From: Clarkia xantiana subsp. parviflora
Lineage: Eukaryota; Streptophyta; Magnoliopsida; Myrtales; Onagraceae
NCBI GenBank assembly: GCA_036873135.1
Contig: JAPTYO010000023.1
Location: 3,607,834 to 3,671,833, forward strand
DNA: 64,000 nucleotides
Reading direction: 5' to 3'
The notes beneath the pieces were generated by a model. That model was not told where the DNA came from, made no database searches, and saw nothing but the letters and a program-made list of their open reading frames with translations. The translations under genes were made by a program, and so were the position numbers. Shown in pieces: positions 10,860-22,645 of the stretch (the stretch's first letter is position 1; each line of letters starts with the position of its first letter).

Positions 10860-13105
10860 GTTTATGAACGGCTCGGTAATGGTGCGGTGAAAATCAAATA
10901 ATTATGTTTTTCCCCATTATTTACTGTGATGGTTAACTCTATTATTATAATATGATGCAATTATGGTGATGAGTTTTGTATCTACAATGGTTATGGTTAT
11001 GGTATTAAGTCTAAACCACGGTTATAACCTCACCGCTATATATATTATCAATATATATATATATATATTACTAATATTTATATATATATACTTTATCATA
11101 CCATAAATATTAAACAAATCTTATAATTCTTGTTCCTAATTTCTATCGTTCATTCGATATAAATCATCCATCCAATCTTAACCATTACCTATTCATTCTA
11201 AATATCTGGTCCATTCATTTTATTTCAATCTGAAAAACCTGATATTGTAAAACTCACAGTCTTAGTTCACTTCATTTGCAATTAGCAGCGTTGCGCTAGC
11301 TAGCCTTAAGTCAACAGACAACAGATCATGCATTAGCTTCTGCTCCGACAAGTTTCGCTGCCTAACCGCCCTGCTGAGGATCGCAAGTGATAGGCGACTG
11401 AAGAAGTGTTGTTTAATTAAGTGAAACAATGAAATTATTATGTATAATTTGGATTTCGTGTATGAAACAATAAATGTATGTTTAATTTGGATATCTTGTA
11501 TGAAATAATAGTGTTTTATTAGTTTGAATGGTTATTGTTAAATGGTTTGATAGTAGTGAAAACCCATAGTTATAGATATAATAGGAAGAATCATAACCAC
11601 AATAATTATGGTTATGATATAAATGAAAAAAATATAGTATGATTATGAAATTAGTGGTACCATCGTTCCATCCATGTCATCCTTTCATGTGGACTATTAA
11701 ATAACTAATGGGCCTGGCAAGTATGGGCCTTATTTGGTAAAGCTTAAACACTCATCTCAATATATCGAGTCAGCTATATGGACTATAGAGGTGCTATGCT
11801 ATATGGATGTCACAGTATCACCGTGGTTTATCATTGCTTTGCAATGTCCCATCCTTATTTTACGACATCTGTCCGGTTGCGCATATAGTTTTCTGACCTA
11901 TGTTGCTGATATATAATTTAAGAATAGCTTAATATCTTCGCCTATAAGTTCGGATTTATGAGATATTATGTTAAAGTGTATATCTTATTATTAATATAGT
12001 ATTATAGTGCACATGTTTTATTTCTGCATCTAGTACCATATGAAATTATGAATAATAAGATATATATCTATATACCAATATATTATTTGTGTTGGGTCCT
12101 CACCCCCAATAGACATCTTTGGCACCTTTTCATTTTATTAATAAAAAATGTATTATATTTAATTCCTATATTTTATAAAATTAATAATTTATTCATTACT
12201 ATATTTGAGAAACATTTATTTATCTTTAATATTATTACTAAATCATTATTTAAATTTTGTTATTTTTTTAAGGTCGCTTAGTCGACATATCATAGTAATT
12301 ATAATTAACTTACAATCCAATATTCATATCAATTTAAGTCAGCCCTATCATACTCATTCCGTTCAAATTTCGGATAAAATTCCGAATACATGTAAAAAAA
12401 AAATTATTCAACGAATTATATAGATCGAGTGATATATGTTCCGGCTGTTAAGATTTTTCTATCACATAGATCAGCCACTTACCAAATTATATATATAACA
12501 AGTCAAAATATGGGTGAAATGTGGTTCTTGAAGTTTGACCTCGTACAAATAACATTTTACTCATCGTCCAATATTTATGGACTCAAACTATTAATTTAGT
12601 TCTTCTATTTGTTAATCCTATCACATTGTGTACAACCTAATTAATGTTAACTAAATATTTTTGCAAATACAAGTCTAAACTTTATATTTTTGTGATTTAA
12701 TTTTATCTTTATTGTTAAATCAAATTTTGTTGGTATTGTGATATTGTATATAATTACGTTTGTATAGGTCAAATTTGTCCATTGATGACTCTAAGTAGTT
12801 AAGAACAATTTTATATTATTGACACCGCAAGTTGATGAGTTAGATACAATTGAGCCATTAATGACCAACGTAATGCTCGACCCAACTAATTTATATATCT
12901 AACTACAATGCTAACTTAGTACCGTAACTGAAGACATTAGTTAACTTTTTACTTAATTATCCTCTTCTCTTTCTCATGTTTTGAATTACGTTATGTCGCT
13001 CTTCTCTATCACATAGATTCGTTTCTCACAACGAATCAACTTGCCCATATTTTACTTTGATTAATTATAAATATTAGTAAACTTAAGATATATTATATAT
13101 CTGGA
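10860..13105. other. Intergenic AT-rich DNA, no gene seen
   Basis: About 2.2 kb without a credible coding frame. The stretch 10910-11660 contains repeated ggttatggttatgg-type and inverse ataaccat-type words and may be an old MITE. The part up to 13105 may be the body of the Helitron whose 3' end is at 13149. Confidence 0.4.
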
Positions 13106-13118
13106 AATTTAAATGATC

Positions 13119-13149
13119 GATGCGCGTGCAACGCACGCGTTAATAACTA
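13119..13149 (+). mobile_element. Helitron 3' terminus (plus strand)
   Basis: gatgcgcgtgcaacgcacgc forms a perfect GC hairpin; about ten bases later comes taaCTAG followed by T. This is the standard Helitron 3' end. The 5' TC end upstream was not identified. Confidence 0.65.

Positions 13150-13150
<1 letters not shown>

Positions 13151-13224
<74 letters not shown>
13151..13224. repeat. (AT)n microsatellite
   Basis: About 36 AT units directly after the Helitron terminus, abutting the Copia remnant. The Ile-Tyr run in the overlapping frame comes from this tract. Confidence 0.95.
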
Positions 13225-13229
<5 letters not shown>

Positions 13230-13790
13230 TACAGCAACCAACTTGCTGTAACAGCCTAAATCTAACACTCTCCTCAAGCTGGCAGCTGCATATTCATTTC
13301 CAAGCCCCCTGCTTCCAAATTTTTTTTTCATTCCAAGCTTTCCATATAGATAACGATGTTGATGTGATCCAAGCACCTTAGTAAAAATATTTTCCAATTG
13401 TTCCTCAATTCCCAAATGCCTAAGTTGCACAACACCACGTGAAATCTTCACCCTAACAAGGTGACAATAAATCTTTATATGCTTTATACGCTCATGAATC
13501 ACAGGATTAGTAGCAATTTTGATAGCAGACTGGCCATCACAATATATAGAAGTTGGACTACTTTGAACAAAATCCAATTCAAAAATAACCCACGAAACCA
13601 AATAATTTCTTTCAACAAGTCACCTATACTCCTGTACTCAGATTCAACTAATAATTTCGAAACATTATCTTGTTTCTTAACCCTCCAAGAAATAAGGGAT
13701 TCACCAAGCTTGACACAATACCCAATGACAGATCTCCTAGTTTCAACACAGGTCCTCCACACAATACCCTAAGGGGAGGCTGCGTAACAC
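13225..13790 (-). mobile_element. Ty1/Copia remnant: RNase H end and LTR start
   Basis: Minus-strand frames match the Copia RNase H region: RRSVIGYCVKLGESLISWR and the frame-shifted continuation (ESEYRS near 13640), then YCDGQSAIKIATNPVIHERI and IFTKVLGSHQHRYLYGKLG. The step from one frame to the other shows a frameshift. After the coding end the minus strand reads into tgttagatttaggctgttac at about 13271, which looks like the 3' LTR start. The LTR is cut off by the (AT)n tract. Non-functional. Confidence 0.75.
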
Positions 13791-13918
13791 CATTCTCAAA
13801 CTTAACGGCTTCCGATCATCTCTTCCCCTTGTTGGCAGACTGATTGTAGGGAACCCACATAGGTGAGTGTTTGTGCGTGCATTCAACTTTTGAGTATTTT
13901 AAACATGTAGACGATGAA

Positions 13919-13982
13919 TCGACAAGCAATACTTTGATTAAGTTATTTTCGTAAATAACTTTATCAAAGTATTGATTGTCGA
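13919..13982. repeat. 64-bp imperfect palindrome
   Basis: Arms of 31 bases (tcgacaagcaatactttgat and its continuation, against the inverse) pair with three mismatches around a 2-base centre. Weaker pairing continues outward (gagtatttt at 13892, aaatactca near 14010), as in a small foldback element or a CACTA subterminal region. Confidence 0.75.
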
Positions 13983-14564
13983 GTCACCGTAAATATCGTT
14001 AGAAATACTCATAAACCATTTACAGACCGGATCCGGTCTTTTGTGTTTTAATTTCGTAGTATATTTTCTTAGGTTAATTCAGGGTTCTGTCAGCGTGATT
14101 TATAAATGAATGTGTTTGTAGAGACTACTTTACTGTGTATACCACTTTGTTGCATATGTCGACAAAGCCTATTATTCAGCATTAATAAGATGTGTTCGAA
14201 TTTCATTTATAATATATTATTACAAGTTACCATCTAAGAAGGAAAGTTCAAAATACAGGTCACGCCAATTATGTTGCGCCCAACAATTGTAATTAGATGA
14301 GGCCCTTTCAGGCAAACAGTTTAAGTCCAATAGTTTGGGTACTATGGTAATTGTGACATTGACTTGAACCAACTTATGCTAACATAGTTGAACATACGTT
14401 TAACACACGTAAATAAGGTAAACATAAAATTTCCATACATAAAAGCAACAAGTTCATACCACATACCAAAAGTTTCCATACATGCAAACATAATTATTTA
14501 TAGAGGCACCACCCGTTAACTAACAAAGAAACTACAACACCACAAACATACTATATATCAACCA

Positions 14565-15300
14565 CTAGTATATGGTGGCACTCAGAGTATATTCAGGAAA
14601 AACCTCAAAGTGAATGCACCGTCCCTTCCCTAATTTGTTAGCGATGTAAAAATTCCTCTATCCTTTCTTAAACCGGTATCGCAGAGTACGTTCACGCACC
14701 GGTAGATGATTGTACCTGTGCTTAGCAGGTGTTGTTTCAACATCTACTTTCCACAACCTTCCGACAAGATCTACAATCTCCACTTCACTCGAGCCGTCTA
14801 GCTAATTGTAAACAGCAAATCTCTTTGGAATATGCTGCACAGTCCAACAAAACTGCCAATATGTATACAAAAACACATGAATAAAATGAACACTTCATAA
14901 TCGTCTAAAGAAATATGATATGAGATTACAGATAGAACTTACACAGCTTGACTTGCTATCACCGGTTAATCTAATGTTGAAATCATGACCGCAATTGTGT
15001 TCACCACAATCGGCACCTATACAACTTAAGTCATCAAATGAAACTTCTTCCTCCTCACCAGATGAACTGTTTTCCACAGATACAGGTGTTTCTTTCAGAA
15101 TACCGCGTTGATTAAACAATTCAACGAACATCAAATCCTCTTCGATCATTTTGAAGACGATTGTATCTCTAGTCGTTAGGAAGACGTCATTTGCGAACTG
15201 GTCTCAACCATCGGTGAAACTGCAACTGGTGATCACATTGTGGGAGTCTCTTTTCTGTTCCAACTTCACATCCCAAATACAACCATTGAGAAAATCTCCC
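14565..15300 (-). pseudogene. Two-B3-domain (REM-like) transcription factor pseudogene
   Basis: Minus-strand translation shows the C-terminal half of a B3 DNA-binding domain (IWDVKLEQKRDSH, then SFTDG, FANDVFLTTRDTIVFKM and MFVELFNQRG) at about 15290-15110, an acidic linker (VENSSSGEEEEVSFDDLSC), and a second B3 domain (HIPKRFAVYN, LDGSSEVEIVDLVGRLWKVD, LRYRFKKG, RNFYIANKLGKGRCIHFEVF) at about 14870-14568. Each domain is broken by stops: TGA at 15206-15204 where the family has Trp after Gly, and TAG at 14804-14802 and 14660-14658 (the latter again at the conserved GW position). Two B3 domains around an acidic linker is the REM pattern. The first half of domain one was not found. The family call is from memory of motifs. 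Confidence 0.7.
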
Positions 15301-15879
15301 ACCCCATACACCAAACGTAGTTTGTATGGACCCTGCCTCACTGTCCAGAAAATTTATCGTCGAAGCATCTACAATCGAATGCGTAGACATTTATTTATGA
15401 CAGTGTAACCCCGAAATCGTTCCCACAATCTATAAGTGTATTACGATTTCAGGATGAACGTATCAGTTGAATGTTGCAGTCATCTGTAATGAACGTGCAA
15501 AACGGGGGGAACATGATACCCATTTGGTCGCCGAACAAGATTGCCTGAAACCTGCGTTGAAGCCGCTGTGCAAGAAGGTGAAGGAGATAGCGGCGGGTAA
15601 TTTCTTTAACATGTTGCTTAGACGTAGTTTATGTCGAGTCTTTGATAAACATTACTAGTTAACTTCCTCTTACTTGTACTATCTTGACAAAAGAGCGAGA
15701 TGTGTCTGCAAGACAATTCAACCAAAACATCGAACGCCGAAGGATGTGCTATGGCAACAAACTGGTAGGGAATACGTTTCGTATTAAAATAATATATTTT
15801 CGTCTCGGTTTCATAAAATCTGTCGGATAAGCGTATGAGATTGACCGGCCGGACACGGTCGATAAAAGGCCATGAGCAA

Positions 15880-15985
15880 TTTTTTTTTGTCAAGTCGGAC
15901 ATAATCGACGGGGAAATGGTGATACATTCCTGACCGACGGGTCGGTCGGATTTCAGCAGTCGGTAAACCCGATTTTTTTTTAGTG
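15880..15985 (-). repeat. CACTA-like terminal region
   Basis: Minus strand starting at 15985 reads CACTAAAAAAAAATCGGG, followed by short repeated words built on cgaccg/cggtcgg. This looks like a CACTA-family terminus and subterminal region. The 128-codon minus frame across it (15618-16004) is probably not a gene. The other end was not found. Confidence 0.45.
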
Positions 15986-16040
15986 GGGTGACTATATCAT
16001 GCATACAACATACTCGTAATTTATAAACTCCATGTAATTA

Positions 16041-16260
16041 ATATGGTGCAGCGGTTCACCGCTTTATTTGTTAACCAGAGGTTAGAGTTCAAATCCGGTT
16101 GTACTAACAGTAACCATGGAAATGAAAAAAATATTCATAGTCAATATTTACCTCTAATCCAGTTCAAGTGGATACTGATTAATGCGTGTGGCAAACACAT
16201 TAACAATAATGTTGCCCTCCTAAACCCCATAAAACACAAAAATATTTTATAACCTCCCGA
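16041..16260 (+). mobile_element. SINE-like element
   Basis: tatggtgcagcggttcaccg has the form of a pol III A box and ggttagagttcaaatccggt has the form of a B box about 30 bases later, a tRNA-derived SINE head. The remainder is AT-rich. It does not fold as a tRNA. Confidence 0.5.
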
Positions 16261-16261
16261 T

Positions 16262-17482
16262 TAGCTTTTTTTTCTACTTATTATTATATATATAATATAC
16301 CAGATTATAAACTTCTATCGTTTTATCACTTAAAAATTGAAGACGAATAATCCACAGACAAACCCTAACCGCTCACTATTTGGAAAGTTGATTAATATTA
16401 TTAATATTTTTTTTTGGGCCAAAAGTTGATTAATATTATTAGCAATAGAAAAACACAACACTTTCTAAACTCGCGAGTCGCGACCGGTTCCCGTTAAAAG
16501 CATGCACGTATTATTTTCTGTTTAACACGTCATCACATAGCTTCATCATTGGAATAACGTGAATAACGCGGAGCTCGTGCAAGGACAAAAGACAAAGTTA
16601 GGAAAATAAATACTCACCTAAACAAAAGCATCGTCTTATTCGTACCAACAACCTTAATTTGACAAAGTAATTCTTAATTATTGGTTGTTGTTAACTTAAT
16701 TCTTTAACTTCTTATATATGATTGGAATATTCATGAGATGATAGGTTATTCGTGTTCTCTTACGAATGCAAAACACTATCTAAATAAATAATTATAATAA
16801 AGAACTGTTCTAATCATATATGAAATAATAAATTGAAAACCTACTACCATTGACTATCCACTTGTGAGTTTAGGAGTCTTAATTTTTTTTATTAAACAGC
16901 GTGATTTATCAGTTTGTCATATTCAACTCACCTAGTTAGAAGGTATGTACTAAACATATTGACCTAATTTGAGAGACCATGTCTAGCTATTTTTTTTTGG
17001 CCGAAAGACGCAGCATAGTAAAAGGGATAAAATGTTTCCCTTTATTTTAGTTTATTTTTTTAAATAAAAATAATAAATATATATATAAAATATTTAATCA
17101 TATAGTAAAATAATCTCTAGTTTTATAAGTAAATCAAGAAAAGAATTGAATTATTTTTACCAAAGTGATTTTGTAAATTATTTTGTTTCATATTTGAACA
17201 CTCGGATAAATTGCTAGATGATTTTGTGTACAAATTGCTAGTTCAAGTTCCGCTTTGTGAACAGTTTGCTAGTTAAAGAATATTTTAGATAATTTACTAG
17301 CTTAGGTTTAAATTTGTGAAGAATTTGCTAACTTAGATTCACTTTGTACATAATTTCAGGTAGTTAGCAAATTGTCCACATAGCTGTCTGTCTACATATC
17401 TAATGAAAGTATGAAATCTTACACAAAATCTAAACATGAATGGACCAATGTTTCATACAGAAAACAACATCGCTTTCTTATG
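16262..17482. other. Intergenic DNA, no gene seen
   Basis: AT-rich, with a short internal repeat of ttgattaatattatta around 16390-16440 and repeated gctag-containing words at 17210-17390. No frame or splice pattern supports a gene. Confidence 0.5.
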
Positions 17483-17492
17483 AATAGAAAAT

Positions 17493-18018
17493 GGTTAAGA
17501 ATTCACTTCATATCACTTCTTTAACCGAAATTCACTTTTGATACCATTTCTATTTTTTGTACACTTTTGATACCAATGGTTTGAACTTTGTACCTTTTCC
17601 ATACCTCCGTTAAAATTCCGCCTGATTTGGCCGTTAAGTGTCACGTGTAAACTTTTGATTTTGCTCAATTTAGTCCCTGTAATACATCCCTAACTTTTAG
17701 TTTGTTCAATTTAGTCATAAATTTGAAAATCAAACACTTTACCCAAAAGTCTAAGGGTTCGATTTCATATTTTAAGACAAAATTGAACAAATTAAAAGTT
17801 AGAGATGTATTGGAGAGACTAAATTGAACAAAATTAAAAGTTTAGGGCTAGTCAGGTGGACGACACGTGACACTTAACGGCCAAATCAGACGGAATTTTA
17901 ACGGAAGTATGAAAAATGTACAAAGTTCAAACCATTGGTACCAAAAGTGTACAAAAAAAAAAGAAGTACCAAAAGTGAATTTCGGTCAAAGAAGTGGTAT
18001 GAAATGAACTCTTAACCC
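17493..18018. mobile_element. Mutator-like foldback MITE, 526 bp
   Basis: Arms of about 250 bp are inverted copies of each other, ending GGTTAAGAATTCACTTCATA at the left and GGGTTAAGAGTTCATTTCAT inverted at the right. A perfect 10-bp target duplication, aatagaaaat, lies at 17483-17492 and 18019-18028. There is no coding content. The clean duplication suggests a fairly young insertion. Confidence 0.85.
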
Positions 18019-18185
18019 AATAGAAAATGGAATATTGTTTTGGTGTTTTGCTACCAATTTGTCGAGTTTATCGAGTGTCTAAAGTGTAATTAGAAATTTG
18101 ATAATTAACCGATTTAAGGGATTGCCGAGATTATAGTTGTCTCAGTAGGGGGTAACTGGGGCTAATCTCTACATGTTTCTTTGAA

Positions 18186-19821
18186 GGCTTAAAGATACTT
18201 TTGGTGCCACATGTTTGACATGTGTAGGTTTTTGGTGTCATATGTTTAATTTTGTAACCTTTTGTTGCTATATGTTTGAGATCTTATATGTTTTTGGTGT
18301 TTCCGTTAGTCAACAGTTAGTTTGACCGTTAAATACTTTTATTTTGTTCAATTTAGTCCTCAAATTTGTATTTCTAAAATTTAATATTTACAATTTAATC
18401 CCTATTGTTTGCTCAAGTCACCGTCCAAAGCCGCCGCCACCAACCACCACCACACCAAAGCCGTCGACCGCCACGAAACGGGCCGGCCACCACCCCACGG
18501 CACCGGCCACTTCATTTTATATTACTCAGACTTCGTTTAGTCAAACCCACCAACGACTTCAAATTATTTACCCGCAAACTTGGAAAAGGTTCGGGACGCG
18601 CGCGTGCGCGTTCCGGACTTAAAAGCCTCGTCCGGATTGTTGCCACAGTTCAGACTTAGGTTCAGATTGTCCCGACAACCCGGACCACACCGGATTGTCG
18701 GAATACCCCGGTGTGGTTCGGATCGTCCCTCTCGGTGACGCGTGAACTCCCATACACGCTATACGTACGAAACTTCCCAATGTCAGCTTTACTCCGTCTA
18801 TGCTCGGTTCATATTTTACACTAAACCGGCGTCAGACCATTCAAAATCTGGTTCGGGTTTAGGAGCTCCTATTTAAGGGAATCTACTCACCCATTTCACA
18901 CTAAGTTGACAAAGGGAGCTCTGACCTCTCTATATCTTTCTCTCTCTAAGATGTCTAATTTAAGCATCGGAGAGGGTTCATCGCACTCCACCCCCCTCTG
19001 CGTGGTGTGTGATATTGCCATTTGTGCGGGTATACTGAGACGCACGTATTCGGACATGTGCGGAGACCCGACATACTGAAGAACCGGGTTACATCCTCGC
19101 ATCTATACCTGGACCCGACACCTCGTCAGCTCCGGGCCCCAACAACGTGCGTATGTACATACACCGCAGGACATGCATACGCGCATACTACGCAAGACGC
19201 GCATACGCACACGCTACAAGGCATGCATACACGCATACTACACTGTGCGCGCTCACGCGCATACTCCGCGAGGTGCACGCATGCGCGGACATTGCAAGAC
19301 ATTCAAACACTTAGTCATTTTAAGGGCATGCAAGTCCCGACAGTCCGACGCTCCGGCACTTCGAGTGTCCGACATCCCGACACTCCGAGTGTCCGACACC
19401 CCGACTGTCGGACACCCGCAAGCTCCAATAACCCGTCAGCACAACTACACAACACTTCAAGGACCCGACGACTTTCGAGTCAACGACCCGTGAAGAGTCA
19501 GGATCCAACAACCGGTGTTGTGGGGTGGTGGCCGGCCCATTTCGTGGCGGCCTTGGATGTGGTGGGTGGTGGCCGGCGGCCTTGGACGGTGACTTGAGCA
19601 AACAATAGGAAATAAATTGTAAATATTAAATTTTATAAATATGTTGAGGACTAAATTGAACAAAACAAAAGTATTTAACGGTCAAACTATTTGTTGACTA
19701 ACGGAAATACCAAAAACATACAACCTTTCAAACATATGTCACCAAAAGCCTACAAAATTAAACATATGGCACCAAAAACCTAAACAGCTCAAACATGTGA
19801 CACCAAAAGTACCTTTAACCC
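18186..19821. mobile_element. Mutator-like element carrying about 1 kb of internal DNA (Pack-MULE-like)
   Basis: Inverted arms of about 310 bp occupy 18186-18500 and 19512-19821. A perfect 9-bp duplication, ttctttgaa, lies at 18177-18185 and 19822-19830. Between the arms is GC-rich DNA unlike the arms. The part at about 18860-19015 (a short-leader region, then tctaatttaagcatcggaga) resembles an LTR-retrotransposon LTR. The part at 19140-19300 is a degenerate tandem array of gcatacacgcatac-type units. Plus-strand frames of 191 and 106 codons arise from the repeats and I do not consider them genes. Confidence 0.75.
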
Positions 19822-20164
19822 TTCTTTGAAATAGCGTAATTGTTTGTAGTTGTTTTAAGAACCTAAAAACATCCCCTCATATTTGTTTCAGATTTAAATT
19901 GTTAATATTCAGTATCTCAACTATCAGTTCGGTGGTTGTTACTTTTTTCTCTTAAAATTAACAAAACAAAAACATGTATTTTACGCATCAAATAAATATA
20001 AACCATGAGCAACAAATCTACTACTTCGGAAAATGGAAAACATGTGAAAAATTAAATAGTTGAGACACCGAATATCAACATTTTTAATTTGAGACAACGA
20101 TTAGCAATATAACATATCAGAAGTGTTTTTAGGTTCTCAACTGTTTTTAGCAATATATCCATTA

Positions 20165-20322
20165 TTATTGAGTACCTGATAAACTTAGATCTGAAAAATA
20201 GCACTTTGCTTCTGCAATATAGTGGTAGAGACTGTTTTGTTTTAAGAAGATCCAAGTTCAGCAACTGACAAAATGAGAGGAGCTAAAACAGAATTACCTG
20301 ATGGATTCATCATCACAGGAGT
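20165..20322 (-). pseudogene. APC5 gene fragment with internal deletions
   Basis: Several blocks match the APC5 exons at 62.5-62.96 kb: gaaaaatagcactttgcttc plus tgcaatata (exon tail), ttaagaagatccaagttcag followed by caactgacaaaatgagag, ggagctaaaacagaa, and acctgatggatt, which is the end of the next exon upstream with its splice donor. Sequence between the blocks is deleted relative to the gene. Because the intron donor is kept, this is a genomic copy rather than a processed one. Confidence 0.8.
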
Positions 20323-20419
20323 TTTACATGAAACATATAGCTAGTCTGTCTGATGACAAACAATAGTATTGATCAAACAATCCCAACTATCCGAGATTCA
20401 TATGAATATCCCACGCATT

Positions 20420-20760
20420 GTTTGTTGGAAAAATGCCGAACGAATTGAGTACAGGCAACAAAGTAGAGAGAAATAAAGACCATATGACACACGGAATTTA
20501 CGTGGTTCGGTCAGTTTGACCTACATCCACAGGCAAAAGGAAAGTATCAATATTCAATGGGACATACAATTGAAGGTTACAAGGCAAGATCACACAAATC
20601 ACTTTCTCTCACAAAATGTGGATACTAAACACAATACTCACTCCAAACTCTTGCCACTCAACTTGGTAGCCCTCACTCGCAAGTGGCGGTCACACCCTCA
20701 ATTTCGATGCCACTTATTAAGCATAATGTGCCTCAAAATTCAAGACAACTAATTCAATAC
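20420..20760. repeat. LTR-retrotransposon LTR fragment
   Basis: The stretch acacggaatttacgtggttc, followed by ggtcagtttgacctacatcc, is a phrase I associate with plant Copia LTRs. Repeated cactc/ctcac words follow. No TG..CA borders or internal domains could be fixed. Confidence 0.45.
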
Positions 20761-20961
20761 AGTTTCACACAAAATCAGCAACAAAAATGAAAATAACACT
20801 GCAGAGTTGTGCTAATAACAGAAAGACACTGCACCAAGTATCCACCCGTTCAACCTGAAAATGATGACAGTAAATCTATTCAACTATTGTTATGAATAAG
20901 TAATAATAGTTATGATAAAGTAATCAAAAGATGATTTACCAGATGAGTAGTTACCTTGACT

Positions 20962-21504
20962 TCATTTTGGTAAATTTTGTATGGTGGTATTAAGATCACC
21001 ATCCCAACGCACTTTACCCGTCTGCTCCTTTAGCGTGAGCAGAACCTTACTTAGCTTCGGCGCTAATACGCTGCTGCTAGAAAAAACTTCCAGATTTGGG
21101 CATTTTCTCACAATGACTTCTTGGAGAGATGGAAACTCAAAGGTGCAGTTTGCAGATGAGAAACTTTTCAGGTTTGGTAGAAGTTGAAGTCTAAGGTGCT
21201 CTAGTTTTCTGAAAGAGATTACTGATTCACCGTCTTCTGCGGCTGTCAACCTTGCAAGTGGCTTTTCGTTCCCGTCACCACCAAATGCAATTCTTTCCTG
21301 AGGATGACTAAGTGATTCATCAGCTAAAAGATTGCTCGGAAAAGAGGCTGGAAAAATGTGTTGCAAGTCTTTGCAATCCGACACAATCAGAGACGTCAGT
21401 CTACTGCATGAATTCGAGCTAGAAAGCAACTCATGATTATTCCATATCGTCTGCAATCTGTTCAGTTGGTGAAGTTTTATCTTCTGCAAGTTGGGGAATT
21501 CAAC
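20962..21504 (-). pseudogene. Copy of the last LRR exon of the NLR gene
   Basis: After an acceptor at 21505 the frame is open for 181 codons plus stop: it begins VEFPNLQKIKLHQLNRLQTI and ends VRWDGDLNTTIQNLPK. It matches exon 12 of the NLR (32307-31759) along its length with small indels. Homology continues past the stop into the 3' flank (20835-20960 against 31437-31530). There is no NB-ARC or promoter, so it is a partial duplicate. Confidence 0.85.
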
Positions 21505-21527
21505 CTGGAGCCACAAGTATCTAATTA

Positions 21528-21963
21528 AGGGTTAAGAACCTATAAACTGTCTGAGGTTTGCTATATGGGAAATTTTGGTGACTGGAGTTTAAATTGTTAA
21601 TATTGGTTGTTTAAAGTTTCAACTTTGTTGAAATTTGTTTTTCCATCCATTTTTTCTGTCAAATTTGATAGAATAGTGTGAAAAGTCGAAATTGCCCCTA
21701 ATACTATTATGTTTACTCCGGCAGGCCACCACCCTACTCCAGTCGGACACCACCCAACTAGGAGCAATTTTGTGATTAATTTTTTTGTTGGGTCATGTGA
21801 CAAGCACATTACCAAGTTCTGTTAATTTTAACAGCAAATTTAGACGGAGACAACAAATTTCAACAAAGTTGAAACTTCAGACGTTCAATATCAACAATTT
21901 AAACTTCAGACACCAAAATCTCACATAGGGCAAACTTCAGACAGTTTTATGGGTTCTTAACTC
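21528..21963. mobile_element. Mutator-like foldback MITE, 436 bp
   Basis: Ends AGGGTTAAGAACCTATAAAC and, inverted, GAGTTAAGAACCCATAAAAC, with inverted arms of about 170 bp. An 8-bp duplication, tctaatta, lies at 21520-21527 and 21964-21971. It sits in the intron between the duplicated LRR exons; the equivalent intron of the full NLR (32308-32451) lacks it, so it inserted after the duplication or only in this copy. Confidence 0.85.
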
Positions 21964-22483
21964 TCTAATTAATCATTATTAGAGATCATCCTAGCTAATG
22001 ATCTATATATCTAATCTAGATACTTGATCATCTGACCATTATTTTGTAGCATTAACTAGTAAGCTAAACTAAAATAAGTATTATTTTAAATACACGGGTT
22101 AATTATCAAACTGCTAGCTCAGGTTTCAGCCCACGAACAAATTACTAGCTCACATTTTTTCTCGGACAAATAGCTAGCTCATGTTTTCCTAAGTGAGCAA
22201 AATAACTAGCTTCATTTACTTTTCCGTTATTTTTTTTGACGAAATCGGCATGTGCATGACACGTGATTACACAATAGTAGTTTCATTTGAAGATAAATTC
22301 ATTTGATCTCCATATTGGTTTTATAATATGAAGTATCGCCTAAGAAGTTTTAATATTGCAACCTTCTCGACTCATGCCTCTATTCCAAGATGTTGGGTCA
22401 ACAATATTAGAAGATGATGGTTGAGAGTATTTTCGTCATTTTGTATAATCATGTGTCATGCGCATTCCGATTCCGTAAAAAAT

Positions 22484-22645
22484 AGGGTCAATAACCTGGG
22501 AGAGGTCTGAAGATTGGACCTTGTGAATTTGAGAGGTCTGAAGATTGAAATGGTGATAACTGAGGTCTGAAGTTTGGACTTTGTGATTTTTAAGTTTTCC
22601 GTCCAAATTTTCTGTCAAATTTAACAGAAATACGTGAAATGTCAA
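22484..22645. repeat. Solo arm of the 56483-type foldback element
   Basis: agggtcaataacctgggaga and the next 150 bases (repeated gaggtctgaag) match the left arm of the element at 56483-57064. No right arm follows; the sequence switches directly into LRR-coding DNA. The junction marks a breakpoint of the duplicated NLR fragment. Confidence 0.7.

Noticed and set aside
15618..16004. 128-codon minus-strand frame
   Set aside because: It overlaps the CACTA-like terminus and poly(T) runs. I see no family resemblance.
16041..16110. tRNA gene
   Set aside because: A and B boxes are present but no cloverleaf or anticodon arm forms; this is a SINE head. The same holds for 7455-7580 and for the ggttcaatccc word at 4975.
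19022..19597. 191-codon plus-strand frame rich in His/Thr/Ala
   Set aside because: It comes from tandem repeats and the right arm of the MULE at 18186-19821; no domain and no start context.
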